Notes under the pieces: generated by a model
What the model saw: only the letters and a program-made list of their open reading frames with translations
Told to the model about the DNA's origin: nothing
Databases searched by the model: none
Source of the DNA: Actinokineospora diospyrosa
GTDB lineage: Bacteria > Actinomycetota > Actinomycetes > Mycobacteriales > Pseudonocardiaceae
Assembly (NCBI RefSeq): GCF_024171925.1
Contig: NZ_JAMTCO010000002.1
Location: forward strand, 85,986 to 149,985
Length of the DNA: 64,000 nt
Reading direction: 5' to 3'
Program-made: the position numbers and the translations under genes
In this document: piece after piece, positions 19,341 through 28,256 of the stretch
Layout: every line of letters begins with the position of its first letter
Numbering within the stretch: position 1 is the first letter of the stretch

Positions 19341-20428
19341 CCGCTGAGCAACCGCCGCCCGGTGGTCGCGATGTGCAGTTCGTCCGCCCCGTCCAGGATC
19401 CGCGCCGACCGGGCGACCCGCAGCAGCCGCGGCAACCCGGACTCCGCCATCAGCCCCTCCGCCCCGTACACCTGGATCGCCGCGTCCACCGCGGTCCCCA
19501 AGGCCCGCGCCGCGGCCGTCTTGGCCAGGCTCACCTCCACCGCCGCCCGCTCACCGGAGGCGACCAACCGAGCCGCCTCCCCGGCCAGTGCCCGCGCCGA
19601 CCGGACCACCAACTCGGCCTCGAAAGCCAGCCGCTGCACCAACTGCCGATCGGCGAGCACCCCGTCGCCCAGCCTACGAGCGCCCGCCCGCGCCCCCAGC
19701 AGCTCCAGGCACCGCTGCGCCTGCCCGACCCACCGCAACGCCCGCAGCGTCCGGCCCAGCGCCAACCGTTCACCCGCCAACCGCAACCCCTGGCCGACCT
19801 CGCCGACCAGGTTGTCCCCGGGCACATGCACTGCGGTGAAGCTGATCTCGTACTGACCGCCGCCGCCAAGTACGTCCAGCTCGCGCTCGACCCGGAAGCC
19901 CGCCGAACCCGTTGGCACAGCCAAGATGGAGAACGAGTCACCGGTCCGCGCGACCACCAGCACCAAGTCGGCGCGCGCGGCATCGCTGGTGAACCACTTG
20001 CGGCCGTCCACCACCCACGACCCGTCCGGCCGCTGCGTCGCGGTCGTGCGCAGCAGGGTCGGGTCCGAACCCGCCACACCCGGCTCGGTCATCGCATACG
20101 CCGTGGTCACCTCACCCGCCACAAGAGGCCGCAGTACCGCTTCACGCAGCGCGGGAGCCGCGTGCGCGGCCAACGTGCGCGCGGTGAGCAAAGAGGCCGA
20201 CCCGAGCACAGCGGGCCCGTGGTCGCTGCGCCCCTCGTCCTCCGCCAATGCCAGGTACCGCGCCAACGACAACCCACCCCCGCCCAGCTCAGCGGGCAGC
20301 GGGAGCGCCCACAGGCCCGCCGCCCTCGCCTCCCCCCGAAGGTCCAGGCCCGCGTCCAGCTCGGCCTCTGCGGGGATCACCACCCGGTCGACGAACGCCC
20401 GCACCACCGCACGATTCACGCGGCACAT
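19331..20428 (-). CDS. Acyl-CoA dehydrogenase family protein
   Basis: The protein is about 365 residues. It has AYAMTEPGVAGSDPTLLRTT (flavin-binding loop), WFTSDAARADLVLVVART and the C-terminal helical region with IQVYGAEGLM. ATG 20428 (MCRVNRAVVRAF) is chosen because upstream in-frame sequence is Arg/Pro-rich shadow. It is divergent by 47 bases from the CoA-transferase and acyl-CoA ligase genes, and the three probably serve one pathway activating and desaturating an acid. The substrate is unknown. Confidence 0.88.
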   Translation of the reverse strand: MCRVNRAVVRAFVDRVVIPAEAELDAGLDLRGEARAAGLWALPLPAELGGGGLSLARYLALAEDEGRSDHGPAVLGSASLLTARTLAAHAAPALREAVLRPLVAGEVTTAYAMTEPGVAGSDPTLLRTTATQRPDGSWVVDGRKWFTSDAARADLVLVVARTGDSFSILAVPTGSAGFRVERELDVLGGGGQYEISFTAVHVPGDNLVGEVGQGLRLAGERLALGRTLRALRWVGQAQRCLELLGARAGARRLGDGVLADRQLVQRLAFEAELVVRSARALAGEAARLVASGERAAVEVSLAKTAAARALGTAVDAAIQVYGAEGLMAESGLPRLLRVARSARILDGADELHIATTGRRLLSGYQ

Positions 20429-20475
20429 CACACCACCGCGGGAACCGGCGGTGATCCCGGTGCGACCAGTGGGGC

Positions 20476-22032
20476 ATGACGGGAACCAAGACACCCCTCG
20501 ACGCCAAGGTCTCCGTGTCCGGGTCCAGCGCCGCCGCCGCGGTGCTGCGCGACCACCTCGCCTTCCTGGGGCTGGAGGTGGTGCGGGGCGGGCCGACCGA
20601 GCTGGCCGCCGAGGCCGTCCTCGACGTTCCCGGTGGTCGGCACGTCGTGCGGGTCGACTGGGCGGGCCCGGTCGCCGTGCCGGGGCTGCGCGACGAGGCG
20701 ACGGTCCAGGCCGCGTGCGGTGTGGCGCACGTCCACGGCCGCAGCACCGGTTCGCCGCGGGGCCTGGGCATCGACTACTGCGGCACGGCGGCAGGTGTGC
20801 TGGCGGTGACCGGTCTGCTGGCCAGCGCCCTGCGGGACCCGCTCGGCGAGCACGTCGTCGAGACCAGTGTGGCCGAGGCCGCATTGCTGACCGTTTCCCA
20901 ATACCTGGCCGCCGCGGGGGAGGACTTCGCCCCCGGCGGTCCGCCCTTCACGACCGCTGACGGGGTGCGCTACGAGATCGAGGCGCTCGTTCCCGAGCGG
21001 TGGGGCGGGTTCTGGACCGCGCTGGGCGCGCCCACGCGTGCCATCGCCGTCGGCTGGCGGCCGTTCCTGTTCCGCTACGCCACCGCGACCGCCCCGCTCC
21101 CCGTCGAGCTGTACGAGATCAGCCGCGCGGCCACGTTCGACCAGGTGCGCGCGGCGGCGCGGGCGAGCGGGGCAGACCTGTGCGTGCTGCGCGGACCCGC
21201 TGACCTGCCCGCGGGCGGACACCCCTGGCAGATCACGACCTTGCCCCACCCGGCACCCGACGTCGGCCTCGGCACCGTGTGGGAGGCGGGCCGACGGGTC
21301 CAGGCGCCCATGGCCGCGAACCTGTTGCGGCTGCTCGGTGCCCGGGTGGTCCGGGTCGAGCCGCCGGACGGGGATCCGTTGCGCGGTATGCCACCCACGA
21401 CCGGCGGGCTCTCCGCGCGCTGGCTGGCCCTCAACCGGGGCAAGGACGCCGTGGAGATCGACCTCAAGGACCCGACCGCGCGGCGGTGGCTGCGCGAGCG
21501 GGTGCGGGCGGCGGACGTGTTCCTGCACAACTGGGCGCCCGGCAACGCCGAACGCTGGGGCCTCACCGCCGCCGACCTGCCGGGCACCGTCCACGTGCAC
21601 ACCTCCGGCTGGGCCGACTCACCCGATGCCGACCTGCCGATGGGCACCGACTTCATGGTGCAGGCCCGCACCGGGCTCGCCCACCTGGTCCGACCGCTCG
21701 ACGAGGAACCGGCGCCGTCGATGATGACGCTCGTCGACGTCCTCGGCGGCCTCATCGGCGCGGAGGCCACCCTCGTCGGCCTCCTGGCCCGCCGGGCCAC
21801 CGGTCGCGGGGTCTCGGTGCGCAGCAGCCTCCTCGGCGCCGCGACCGCGCTCAGCCAAGGCGGGTCAGCGCGCCGACCGGCCGGGTTCCGCCGCCCGGTG
21901 GACGGCCGGATCGGGGGCGTGCCCGTGGTCACCGACCTGACCGCGCTGCTGGACGACCCCGCGTTCGCCGCAGTCCTGCGCCGTGACGAGCACGGCGCAG
22001 CCGCCCTGTCCGCACCGTGGAGGTTCCTGTGA
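20476..22032 (+). CDS. CoA-transferase family III (CaiB/BaiF)
   Basis: The 518-residue protein is longer than the ~400 usual for the family because a divergent N-terminal half (VLRDHLAFLGLEVVRGG, GIDYCGTAAGVLAVTG) precedes a canonical half. The canonical half has LLRLLGARVVRVEPPDGD, LALNRGKDAVEIDLKD, ADVFLHNWAPG and the likely catalytic Asp in GTDFMVQARTG. It may be a fused or internally duplicated form. The stop overlaps the ligase start (GTGA). It is expected to move CoA between carboxylic acids. Confidence 0.88.
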   Translation: MTGTKTPLDAKVSVSGSSAAAAVLRDHLAFLGLEVVRGGPTELAAEAVLDVPGGRHVVRVDWAGPVAVPGLRDEATVQAACGVAHVHGRSTGSPRGLGIDYCGTAAGVLAVTGLLASALRDPLGEHVVETSVAEAALLTVSQYLAAAGEDFAPGGPPFTTADGVRYEIEALVPERWGGFWTALGAPTRAIAVGWRPFLFRYATATAPLPVELYEISRAATFDQVRAAARASGADLCVLRGPADLPAGGHPWQITTLPHPAPDVGLGTVWEAGRRVQAPMAANLLRLLGARVVRVEPPDGDPLRGMPPTTGGLSARWLALNRGKDAVEIDLKDPTARRWLRERVRAADVFLHNWAPGNAERWGLTAADLPGTVHVHTSGWADSPDADLPMGTDFMVQARTGLAHLVRPLDEEPAPSMMTLVDVLGGLIGAEATLVGLLARRATGRGVSVRSSLLGAATALSQGGSARRPAGFRRPVDGRIGGVPVVTDLTALLDDPAFAAVLRRDEHGAAALSAPWRFL

Positions 22033-23642
22033 AGCTCGTCGCCGATCAGCTGCTGGAAGACCTTGTCCCGCACGAACTCCGCCGCTCCTGGGCCGCCGCG
22101 GGCAACTACCTGGACCGGGACATCTACGCCCTGTTCCACGAGCACGCGACCACGAATCCCGGTCGCACGGCTGTTCTGGACGCCGACGGCGTGCTTTCCT
22201 ATGCCGAGCTGGACGTTCTCGTCCAGCGCCTGGCCGTCGGACTCGCGGGTCTCGGCGTCGGGGAGCGGGACGTGGTCGCCGTGCAGTTGCCCAACGGGCA
22301 CCTGGCCTGCGCGTTCGACCTGGCCATCGCCGCGGTGGGCGCGATCGCGCTGCCGTACCCGGTCGGCCGCGGTGACCGGGAGGCGTGGAGCCTGCTGAGC
22401 CGGTCCCGAGCCGTCGCCGTCGTCACCGCCACCTCCTACGGCGACTACCTCTGCGCCGAGCGAACACGGGCGATGCTGGGCGACCTGCCCTCCCTGCGCA
22501 CGGTCATCGCCGTGGGCGGTGAGGTGGCGGGCTGCGTCCCGGTGTCAGCCCTGCTGCGCTGCGACCCCGCGCGGTTCACGCCCTCGACGCCCGATCCGGA
22601 CGGGCCCGCGCGCATCCTGGTCACCTCCGGGTCCGAGGCCGAGCCGAAGATGGTGCTGTACTCGCACAACGCGCTCATCGGCGGCCGTGGCCGGTTCATG
22701 GGTGTGTTGCTGGGCAAAACGCCTGAACCGCGCGTGTACATCATGGTGCCGCTCGCGTCGTCCTATGGCAGCAACGGAACGGCGGTCACGCTCGCCACCC
22801 ACGGGGCAACCCTGATCCTCCGGCCCAAGTTCGATGTCGACATCGCTTTAGCCGCCATCGAGGAAGACCGACCCACGCACGTGTTGGCTGTGCCGACGAT
22901 GTTCCGCATGATCACCGACAACAGCGCTCGGCGCGACACGTCCAGCCTGCGCGTTGTCGCCCTGGGCGGAGCCGCCTTGGACCCGGCGACCGCCGACCGG
23001 GTGCGCGAGTCGTTGGGCTGCTCAGTGGTCAACGTCTACGGTTCCGCCGATGGCGTCAACTGCCACACCGCCGTCGATGGCTTGCCGCACAGCGCCGGTC
23101 GACCGAACCCCGACGTGGCCCGGGTCTCCATTGTGGACGATGACTTGCGCGTGCTGCCCGACGGCGAGGTCGGCGAGATCGTCTCTTTAGGGCCGATGAG
23201 CCCGATGCGCTACGTCGGCGCGCCCGAGCTCAACGCCCGGTACCGCCTGACCGACGGGTCGGTGCGCACCGGCGACCTCGGCCACTTCGACGCGGACGGG
23301 CACCTGCACGTGGTGGGCAGGCGCAAGGACATCATCATCCGCGGCGGGCTCAACATCAGCCCGGCGGAGGTCGAAGGGCTGCTGGCCACGCACCCCGCGA
23401 TACGCGACGTCGTGTGCGTGCCGGTGTCGGATCCCGTTCTGGGGGAGCGGTTGTGCGCTTGCGTCGTCGCCGACCGGGACTTGCCGCTGGTCGAGGTGAC
23501 CGCGCACCTCGCCGCGCAAGGACTCGAACCGCGGAAGTTCCCCGAGCGCGTGGTCGTGCTCGGGGAACTGCCGTTGGGCCCGGCGGGCAAAGTGGACCGC
23601 CGAGCCGTCCAGGAGCTGATCGCTAGCCGAGCGCCGCGGTGA
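22029..23642 (+). CDS. Class I adenylate-forming acyl-CoA synthetase
   Basis: The 537-residue protein starts at GTG 22029, with GGAGG five bases upstream. The AMP-binding P-loop region is ILVTSGSEAEPKMVLYSHN, later VNVYGSAD, RTGDLGHFDADGHLHVVGR, and the C-terminal catalytic Lys in GPAGKVDRRAV. No carrier domain is attached. TTA codons occur at about 22848 and 23188. Its 3' end overlaps the convergent metal-binding lipoprotein gene by 20 bases. It probably makes the CoA thioester used by its two neighbours. Confidence 0.9.
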   Translation: MKLVADQLLEDLVPHELRRSWAAAGNYLDRDIYALFHEHATTNPGRTAVLDADGVLSYAELDVLVQRLAVGLAGLGVGERDVVAVQLPNGHLACAFDLAIAAVGAIALPYPVGRGDREAWSLLSRSRAVAVVTATSYGDYLCAERTRAMLGDLPSLRTVIAVGGEVAGCVPVSALLRCDPARFTPSTPDPDGPARILVTSGSEAEPKMVLYSHNALIGGRGRFMGVLLGKTPEPRVYIMVPLASSYGSNGTAVTLATHGATLILRPKFDVDIALAAIEEDRPTHVLAVPTMFRMITDNSARRDTSSLRVVALGGAALDPATADRVRESLGCSVVNVYGSADGVNCHTAVDGLPHSAGRPNPDVARVSIVDDDLRVLPDGEVGEIVSLGPMSPMRYVGAPELNARYRLTDGSVRTGDLGHFDADGHLHVVGRRKDIIIRGGLNISPAEVEGLLATHPAIRDVVCVPVSDPVLGERLCACVVADRDLPLVEVTAHLAAQGLEPRKFPERVVVLGELPLGPAGKVDRRAVQELIASRAPR

Positions 23643-24369
23643 TCCGGTCGGCGTTGGTGGTGTAGACGCTGAGCAGGTCGAGGTCCGCCCCCGGGTAGTT
23701 GACGATCTCGACCTGCTTGGCGCCGGTGTCGGGCAGCACGCCGCCGCTGGTGGGCATGTGCGCGTTGTCCAGCACCAGAGCGGGTTCCTTCGCGGCGAGG
23801 TCGGCGACCTGCGCGGGCGTGATCGGCTGCGGCCCGAACGTGCCGACCACCTCCAAGCCGGTGATCTCCGCCATGTAGGTCACGAACGCCTGGCTGACGA
23901 CTTTTCCCTTGCTGCGCACCGAGAGTTCGCTGATCTTCCGGTCGAACTTCGCGATCCACTCCTCGGCCGCCTGCTTGGTGTCCAGCAAGGCCGCAAGCTT
24001 GCGCACCTCGGACCGCACCACATCCGGCTTGTTGTCCAACACCACCGCCTCGACCCGTGCGTCCCCGCCCGCGGCCTCCTTCAGCTTGCCCGCGAACCCC
24101 TCGAACTCCGCGTACAGCACCACATCGGCCTCGCTGACCGCCACCAGGTCCGACGGCTTGGGCTCGTAGTCGGCCGCGTGCACGACCGACGCCGGGACGA
24201 TCACCTTCACCTCACCCGCCCCGGCCGCTTTCGCCAACGCCCCCTCCCAGGCGGTGGCGGCCACGACCTTCTTGCCCTGATTCCCAGTGGCTTGCTGGGC
24301 TGTCCCTTGGGCGTCCCCGCACGCGGTCAACACCAGCACGGCGCCGAGCGCCACGATCCCGAGCTTCAC
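23623..24369 (-). CDS. Metal ABC transporter substrate-binding lipoprotein (cluster A-I)
   Basis: The protein is about 248 residues. A signal peptide ends in the lipobox VLTACG. The motif VHAADYEPKPSDLVAVSEAD is the A-I (ZnuA/TroA-like) signature, and a second His is in DNAHMPTSGG. The His-rich zinc loop is absent. GTG 24369 has GAGGAG upstream and overlaps the permease stop (GTGA). With the permease and ATPase on the same strand it forms a divalent metal importer; neighbouring sigC raises the possibility of copper, but zinc or manganese cannot be excluded. Confidence 0.88.
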   Translation of the reverse strand: MKLGIVALGAVLVLTACGDAQGTAQQATGNQGKKVVAATAWEGALAKAAGAGEVKVIVPASVVHAADYEPKPSDLVAVSEADVVLYAEFEGFAGKLKEAAGGDARVEAVVLDNKPDVVRSEVRKLAALLDTKQAAEEWIAKFDRKISELSVRSKGKVVSQAFVTYMAEITGLEVVGTFGPQPITPAQVADLAAKEPALVLDNAHMPTSGGVLPDTGAKQVEIVNYPGADLDLLSVYTTNADRITAALG

Positions 24370-25175
24370 GGTTCTCCTCGTTTCACGACCTGAGCGAGCA
24401 ACGCCACCACCCCAGCCACCAACACCAAGATCGGCCCCGGCGGCTGGTCGAGCACCAGGGCCAACAACAACCCGACGACCGCCACCGCCAACCCGATGGC
24501 CATCGCCGCGAGCACCATCCCGGTCAGCCCGCGCCCGATCCGCCGCGCGGCCAACGCGGGCAACAGGGTCAACGCGTCCACCAGCAGCGCGCCGGTCAAC
24601 TTGATCGCCCCCGCGATCGCCACCGCCACCACCACGAGCAGCGCCACGGTCAGCGGCCCGGCCCGAACCCCCGACGCGACCGCCAACTCCCGGTCGTGCA
24701 ACAGGAGCGACAGGTCGTGCCGCCGCCACCAGAACAGCGCGGGCACCCCCACCGCGAGCACTCCGAGGACGGTGAGGTCCACCGGCCTGGTGGACAGGAT
24801 CGACCCCCACAACAACTCGAACGCCCCGTTCGCGTTGACCCCCGAGACCGACAGCACCAACAGCGCCACCGCGATCGCAAGGCTCATCAGCAACCCCATG
24901 GCCCCGCTCAACCCACCCGGCCTAGTCGCGAACGGCGCCAACCCACCCCCGGCCGCCGCGCACAGCACCAACGCCCACACCACCGGGTCCGTCCCGGTCA
25001 GCAGCCCGATCGCACTCCCCAACAGGGCGACGTGCATGATCGCGAACCGCACCGGGTAGATGTCCAACCCCACGATCACCACCCCCACCGCAGGCAGCGC
25101 GATGGCCCCCAACACCAACCCCACCCCCGCCCGCTGCACGGCAGCCACCCCCAACAACTCCGCCAGATCACTCAT
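24366..25175 (-). CDS. Metal ABC transporter permease (ABC-3 family)
   Basis: The 269-residue protein has eight to nine hydrophobic segments. KLTGALLVDALTLLPALAAR in the second half matches the ABC-3 signature. ATG 25175 (MSDLAELL) is chosen over the open frame up to 25214. It is coupled to the binding-protein gene. The ATPase gene on the same strand ends 950 bases upstream, with the repeat array 25215-26121 in between, an unusual gap inside such an operon. Confidence 0.9.
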   Translation of the reverse strand: MSDLAELLGVAAVQRAGVGLVLGAIALPAVGVVIVGLDIYPVRFAIMHVALLGSAIGLLTGTDPVVWALVLCAAAGGGLAPFATRPGGLSGAMGLLMSLAIAVALLVLSVSGVNANGAFELLWGSILSTRPVDLTVLGVLAVGVPALFWWRRHDLSLLLHDRELAVASGVRAGPLTVALLVVVAVAIAGAIKLTGALLVDALTLLPALAARRIGRGLTGMVLAAMAIGLAVAVVGLLLALVLDQPPGPILVLVAGVVALLAQVVKRGEP

Positions 25176-25302
25176 CCCACCCACCACCCCGGAGTTGTCC
25201 CCACCACACCCCACACCCGCCCCGTTCTGTCGGTGCTCTGCTCAGAACAAGCACCACCCGACCGGGTGTCCTTACCCCGCCCCACATCCCCGCCTTCCCG
25301 AG

Positions 25303-25393
25303 TTGTCCACAGCCCACCCCCTCGCCCACCCTCTTTTGTCGGCGCCCTTCGGTAAGCTGTATATCGGGGGCTGCTCAATGCGATTTGATCTTG
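25303..25393 (+). repeat. DnaA-box composite repeat, copy A
   Basis: TTGTCCACA lies at 25303-25311, the core TCGGTAAGCTGTATATCGGG begins 47 bases after the start of the box, and GATCTTG closes the unit at 25387-25393. It spans exactly 91 bases, the same as copies B and C. Confidence 0.85.
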
Positions 25394-25584
25394 CTCCCCC
25401 CATCGCGCCTCACACCACCGCCCGTTCCCCTGCAGCGCATCAACTCGCGGTGCCCTCCCTCGCGGAGCCGCCACCGAAACCCCCACCCCCACTGCGGTCA
25501 TGCCGACTCCTGCAGCTGCCCGGCCGCCATCTTCACCACTGGGTCGGGTGTCTTTGCCCCGCCCCACATTCCCGCGTCCCCGGG

Positions 25585-25675
25585 TTGTCCACAGGCGACC
25601 CGCTCGCTCACCCTCTTTCGTCGGTGGCTGTCGGTAAGCTGTATATCGGGGGCTGCTGAGCGCGGTTTGATCTTG
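25585..25675 (+). repeat. DnaA-box composite repeat, copy B
   Basis: TTGTCCACA lies at 25585-25593, the core GGTAAGCTGTATATCGGGGG at 25633, and GATCTTG at 25669-25675. The unit is 91 bases with identical spacing to copies A and C. Confidence 0.85.
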
Positions 25676-25893
25676 TTCCTCCCACTGTGCTCCACCCCGC
25701 GCCGCGTTTCCCTGCAGCGCCTCACCCCGCGGCGCCCTTCCTCGCGGCACCTCAATTCCCAGCGCTCCCACCAAAGCCAGCACCCATGCCGCAGAACCCA
25801 TCGCGGTCGCGCCACCTCCTGCGGCTGCCCGGCCGCTATCTTCACCACCCGGTCGGGTGTCTTTGCCCCGCAACAGTTCTCCGCGTTTCCGGG

Positions 25894-25984
25894 TTGTCCA
25901 CAGCCCACCCGCTCGCTCACCCCGTCTTGTCGGCGCCTTTCGGTAAGCTGTATATCGGGGGCTGCTCAGCGCGATTCGATCTTG
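25894..25984 (+). repeat. DnaA-box composite repeat, copy C
   Basis: TTGTCCACA lies at 25894-25902, the core at 25942 and GATCTTG at 25978-25984. The unit is 91 bases with the same spacing as copies A and B. Confidence 0.85.
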
Positions 25985-26121
25985 CTCCCCCCGCCGCGCC
26001 TCCCCCCACCGCGCCTCCCACCACGGCGAGGCACCCCGCAGCGCATGCGCCCTGCCTCGCGGCACCCCCACCCCCAGCGCTCCCACCAAAACCCCCACCC
26101 CCACCCCAACCCCAACCGCGG

Positions 26122-26757
26122 TCACGTCGCCTCCCGCAGCTGCCCCGCCGCCATCTCCACCACCCGGTCGCACACCCGCACCACCGCCCGGTCGTGCGTC
26201 GCCACCACCACCGTCACCGGTAACCCGGCCAGCACCGCCGCCGCTTCGTCCTGTCCCGCGAAGTCCAACGCCGCCGTCGGTTCGTCCGCCAGCAGCACCC
26301 CCGCCCCCGCGGCCACGCACCCCACCGCACGGGCCAGCCACGCCCGCTGCACCTGCCCGCCGGACAGCGTGTGCACCCCGCGCCCGCCCAAACCGCCCAG
26401 CCCCAACCGATCCGCCGCGGACCGCGCCGCCGCTAGGTCACCCCCGCTGGCCAGCAACTCGTCCAACAGCAGCGGGAACCGCCCGCTGGAGCGCACCTGC
26501 GGGATCCACCCCACCGCCGCCCGCCGCGCGCGCCACTGCGCCGACGTGCGGGCCACCACGCCGCCGACTTCCACCGTGCCGGACGCGACCGGCTGGAACC
26601 CCAGCACGGCGCGCAGCAACGTCGACTTGCCCGACCCGTTCGTCCCGACCAGCGCGACCCGCTGTCCCGCGGGCACGTCGAGGTCGGCCGACAGCACGGC
26701 GGGGTGCCTGCCGTAGCGGCAGCTGACCCCGCTCAGGCGCACGGGCAGCGCGGTCAC
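26122..26757 (-). CDS. Metal ABC transporter ATP-binding protein
   Basis: The 211-residue protein has Walker A GTNGSGKST, signature LSGGQVQRAWLARA, Walker B GVLLADEP and switch His in VVATHDRAV. GTG 26757 has GGAGG four bases upstream. It energises the permease at 24366-25175. Its 3' end is the parent of the gene-end copies scattered in the adjacent tandem array. It lies 73 bases downstream of sigC on the same strand. Confidence 0.92.
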   Translation of the reverse strand: MTALPVRLSGVSCRYGRHPAVLSADLDVPAGQRVALVGTNGSGKSTLLRAVLGFQPVASGTVEVGGVVARTSAQWRARRAAVGWIPQVRSSGRFPLLLDELLASGGDLAAARSAADRLGLGGLGGRGVHTLSGGQVQRAWLARAVGCVAAGAGVLLADEPTAALDFAGQDEAAAVLAGLPVTVVVATHDRAVVRVCDRVVEMAAGQLREAT

Positions 26758-26830
26758 CGGTCCTCCAGTCCGGGCGCGCGGCGCACCCGATCATGGAGTC
26801 GGTCACCCGATCGCGTTAGTTCCCGGGCGT

Positions 26831-27382
26831 TCAGCCCGCCTCGGTGGCCTGGTCGCCCACGGCGCGGATGAGGTCGTCGCGGGCGCGGGCCACCCGCGAG
26901 CGGATCGTGCCGACCGGGCAGCCCACCACATCGGCGGCCTCGGCGTAGGGCAACCCGAGGACCTGGGTCAACACCAGGGCCTCGCGCCGATCCGGGTCCA
27001 AGGCGTCGAGCAGCAGGTTCAGCTCCACCGCCCCCTCGAACCCCGACGGCGCCGCGTGCCGGTCGGCCTCGGCCTCCCAGCCGACCCCACCGGCCAGCCG
27101 CGGCCGGGAGCGGGCCATCCGGACCTGGTCGACCACGACGCGGCGGGCGATCACCAGCAGCCAGGTGCGCGCCGAGGACCGGCCCGCGAACCCGCGCAGG
27201 CTGCCCAGCGCCCGGGCGTAGGTCTCCTGGGCCAGGTCGTCGGCGACCGCGACCCCGGCGAGGTGGGCGACGAAGCGCCACACGTCGCGCTGGGTGGCGC
27301 GGACGAACCGCTCCAGGGCGTCGCGGTCACCGGTCCGCGCGCGCAGTGCCCAGCGGGTCACCTCGTCATCGGCTGTGGTCAC
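26831..27382 (-). CDS. sigC: ECF sigma factor, SigC-like
   Basis: The protein is about 183 residues. Region 2 has [15 protein letters not shown] and [18 protein letters not shown], then [16 protein letters not shown]. Region 4 has [20 protein letters not shown] and [17 protein letters not shown]. These closely match my recollection of mycobacterial SigC, whose regulon is tied to copper acquisition. GTG 27382 begins VTTADDEV; no Shine-Dalgarno is visible, so it may be leaderless. It directly precedes the metal ABC ATPase gene, and a zinc-finger membrane protein is divergent on the other side. Confidence 0.9.
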   Translation of the reverse strand: MTTADDEVTRWALRARTGDRDALERFVRATQRDVWRFVAHLAGVAVADDLAQETYARALGSLRGFAGRSSARTWLLVIARRVVVDQVRMARSRPRLAGGVGWEAEADRHAAPSGFEGAVELNLLLDALDPDRREALVLTQVLGLPYAEAADVVGCPVGTIRSRVARARDDLIRAVGDQATEAG

Positions 27383-27410
27383 GAGTCCGGATCGTAACCA
27401 CACCCCGTCG

Positions 27411-27436
27411 GGAACCCGTAGGCCGAATGGCGCGAC
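27411..27436 (+). promoter_or_regulatory. Candidate ECF-type promoter upstream of zinc-finger gene
   Basis: GGAAC at 27411-27415 is followed 17 bases later by CGAC at 27433-27436, ten bases before the GTG of the downstream gene. The -35 fits ECF promoters; the -10 is imperfect. It might mean autoregulation by the adjacent SigC. Confidence 0.3.
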
Positions 27437-27445
27437 TATTGGGAC

Positions 27446-28147
27446 GTGGACTGCTCAACCTGCCGTGAAGCGCTCTCGGCCCGCCTCGACGGCGAGGCCG
27501 AACCCGCCCCCGCCGCCGAGACCGACGCGCACTTGGCGCAGTGCCCGGCCTGCGCGGGCTGGCAGGTCAAGGCCCAGGCCCTCACCAGGGCCATCCGCGT
27601 TCGCCCCGCCGAGCAGCCACCGGACCTGGTGACAGCGGCGTTGGCGGTCCGCCCCCGGCCCGCCGCCCTCGTCCCGAGGCTCGCGCTTGCCATCGTGGCG
27701 CTGGTCCAGTTCTGGATCGCCCTCGCCCAACTGCTCACCCCGTCGGGCCACGGCGACCACGGCCTGTCCGGCCACCTGTTCAACGAGGGCGCCGCCTGGA
27801 ACCTCGCGCTCGGCATCGGCCTACTCGTCGCCGCCGTCCGCGTGACAAGGGCAGCGGGACTGCTCCCGACGTTGGCGGGATTCGTGGCCCTCTTAGTCGG
27901 CCTCTCCATCCACGACCTCGCGCAAGGCACCGCTACCTTCACCAGGGTCGCGTCCCACTTGCCCCTCTTGGCGGGCCTCGCCTTGCTCTACCTCGTCGCC
28001 CGGCTCACCAAGGACCGCCCGACGCCACAAACCCCGGCGCTGCTCGGTGAGGGCGACGAGCCCACCGGCAGCACCGACATCCCTGACCCGGTTCACGCGC
28101 CTAAGCGCCGGAGAGGCCACCTTCGCCCCACTGCCCAAGCGGCATAA
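27446..28147 (+). CDS. Zinc-finger (HC2) membrane protein, putative anti-sigma
   Basis: The 233-residue protein begins [19 protein letters not shown] and has [11 protein letters not shown], giving the zf-HC2 set CxxC / HxxxCxxC. Four hydrophobic segments and a Lys/Arg-rich cytoplasmic tail follow. The N-terminal zinc finger is the sigma-binding part of many anti-sigma factors, and the gene is divergent from sigC by 63 bases, so it is the natural candidate regulator of SigC. Mycobacterial SigC is not known to have an adjacent anti-sigma. A TTA codon occurs near 27891. Confidence 0.75.
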   Translation: MDCSTCREALSARLDGEAEPAPAAETDAHLAQCPACAGWQVKAQALTRAIRVRPAEQPPDLVTAALAVRPRPAALVPRLALAIVALVQFWIALAQLLTPSGHGDHGLSGHLFNEGAAWNLALGIGLLVAAVRVTRAAGLLPTLAGFVALLVGLSIHDLAQGTATFTRVASHLPLLAGLALLYLVARLTKDRPTPQTPALLGEGDEPTGSTDIPDPVHAPKRRRGHLRPTAQAA

Positions 28148-28223
28148 GAGGCGGAAACCGCTCAAGAATCCCAAGACACGCCGGGATCGGTCCCTCTCCA
28201 CCCACTGACTCGGTGTCCCTGTG

Positions 28224-28256
28224 CCGCCCCTGGCGCCCACCCGGCGCCGGGGGCGG
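28224..28256. terminator. Hairpin between convergent genes
   Basis: CCGCCCCTGGCGCC at 28224-28237 pairs with GGCGCCGGGGGCGG at 28243-28256 (one U.G pair) around a five-base loop. It separates the zinc-finger gene from the convergent 28257-28553 gene, with no U tract. Confidence 0.6.

Larger units (their letters stand above)
25215..26121. repeat. Triplicated ~280-310-bp tandem array inside metal ABC operon
   Basis: Three units have core motifs starting at 25351, 25633 and 25942, i.e. periods of 282 and 309 bases. Each unit holds a copy of the composite DnaA-box repeat. Two units (around 25495-25560 and 25800-25865), plus a shortened trace near 25255, also hold a decayed copy of the last ~55 bases of the ATPase gene. 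Read on the minus strand, DRVVEMAAGQLREAT of the gene reappears as DRVVKIAAGQPQEVA and DPVVKMAAGQLQESA. The array therefore grew by duplicating the gene's 3' end plus its downstream spacer. No gene is supported here. Confidence 0.85.

Noticed and set aside
25351..25960. Zur boxes in the repeats between metal transporter genes
   Set aside because: The repeated core GGTAAGCTGTATATCGGGGG lacks the palindromic AATGATTTTCATT-like Zur pattern and also occurs next to unrelated genes at 32 kb.
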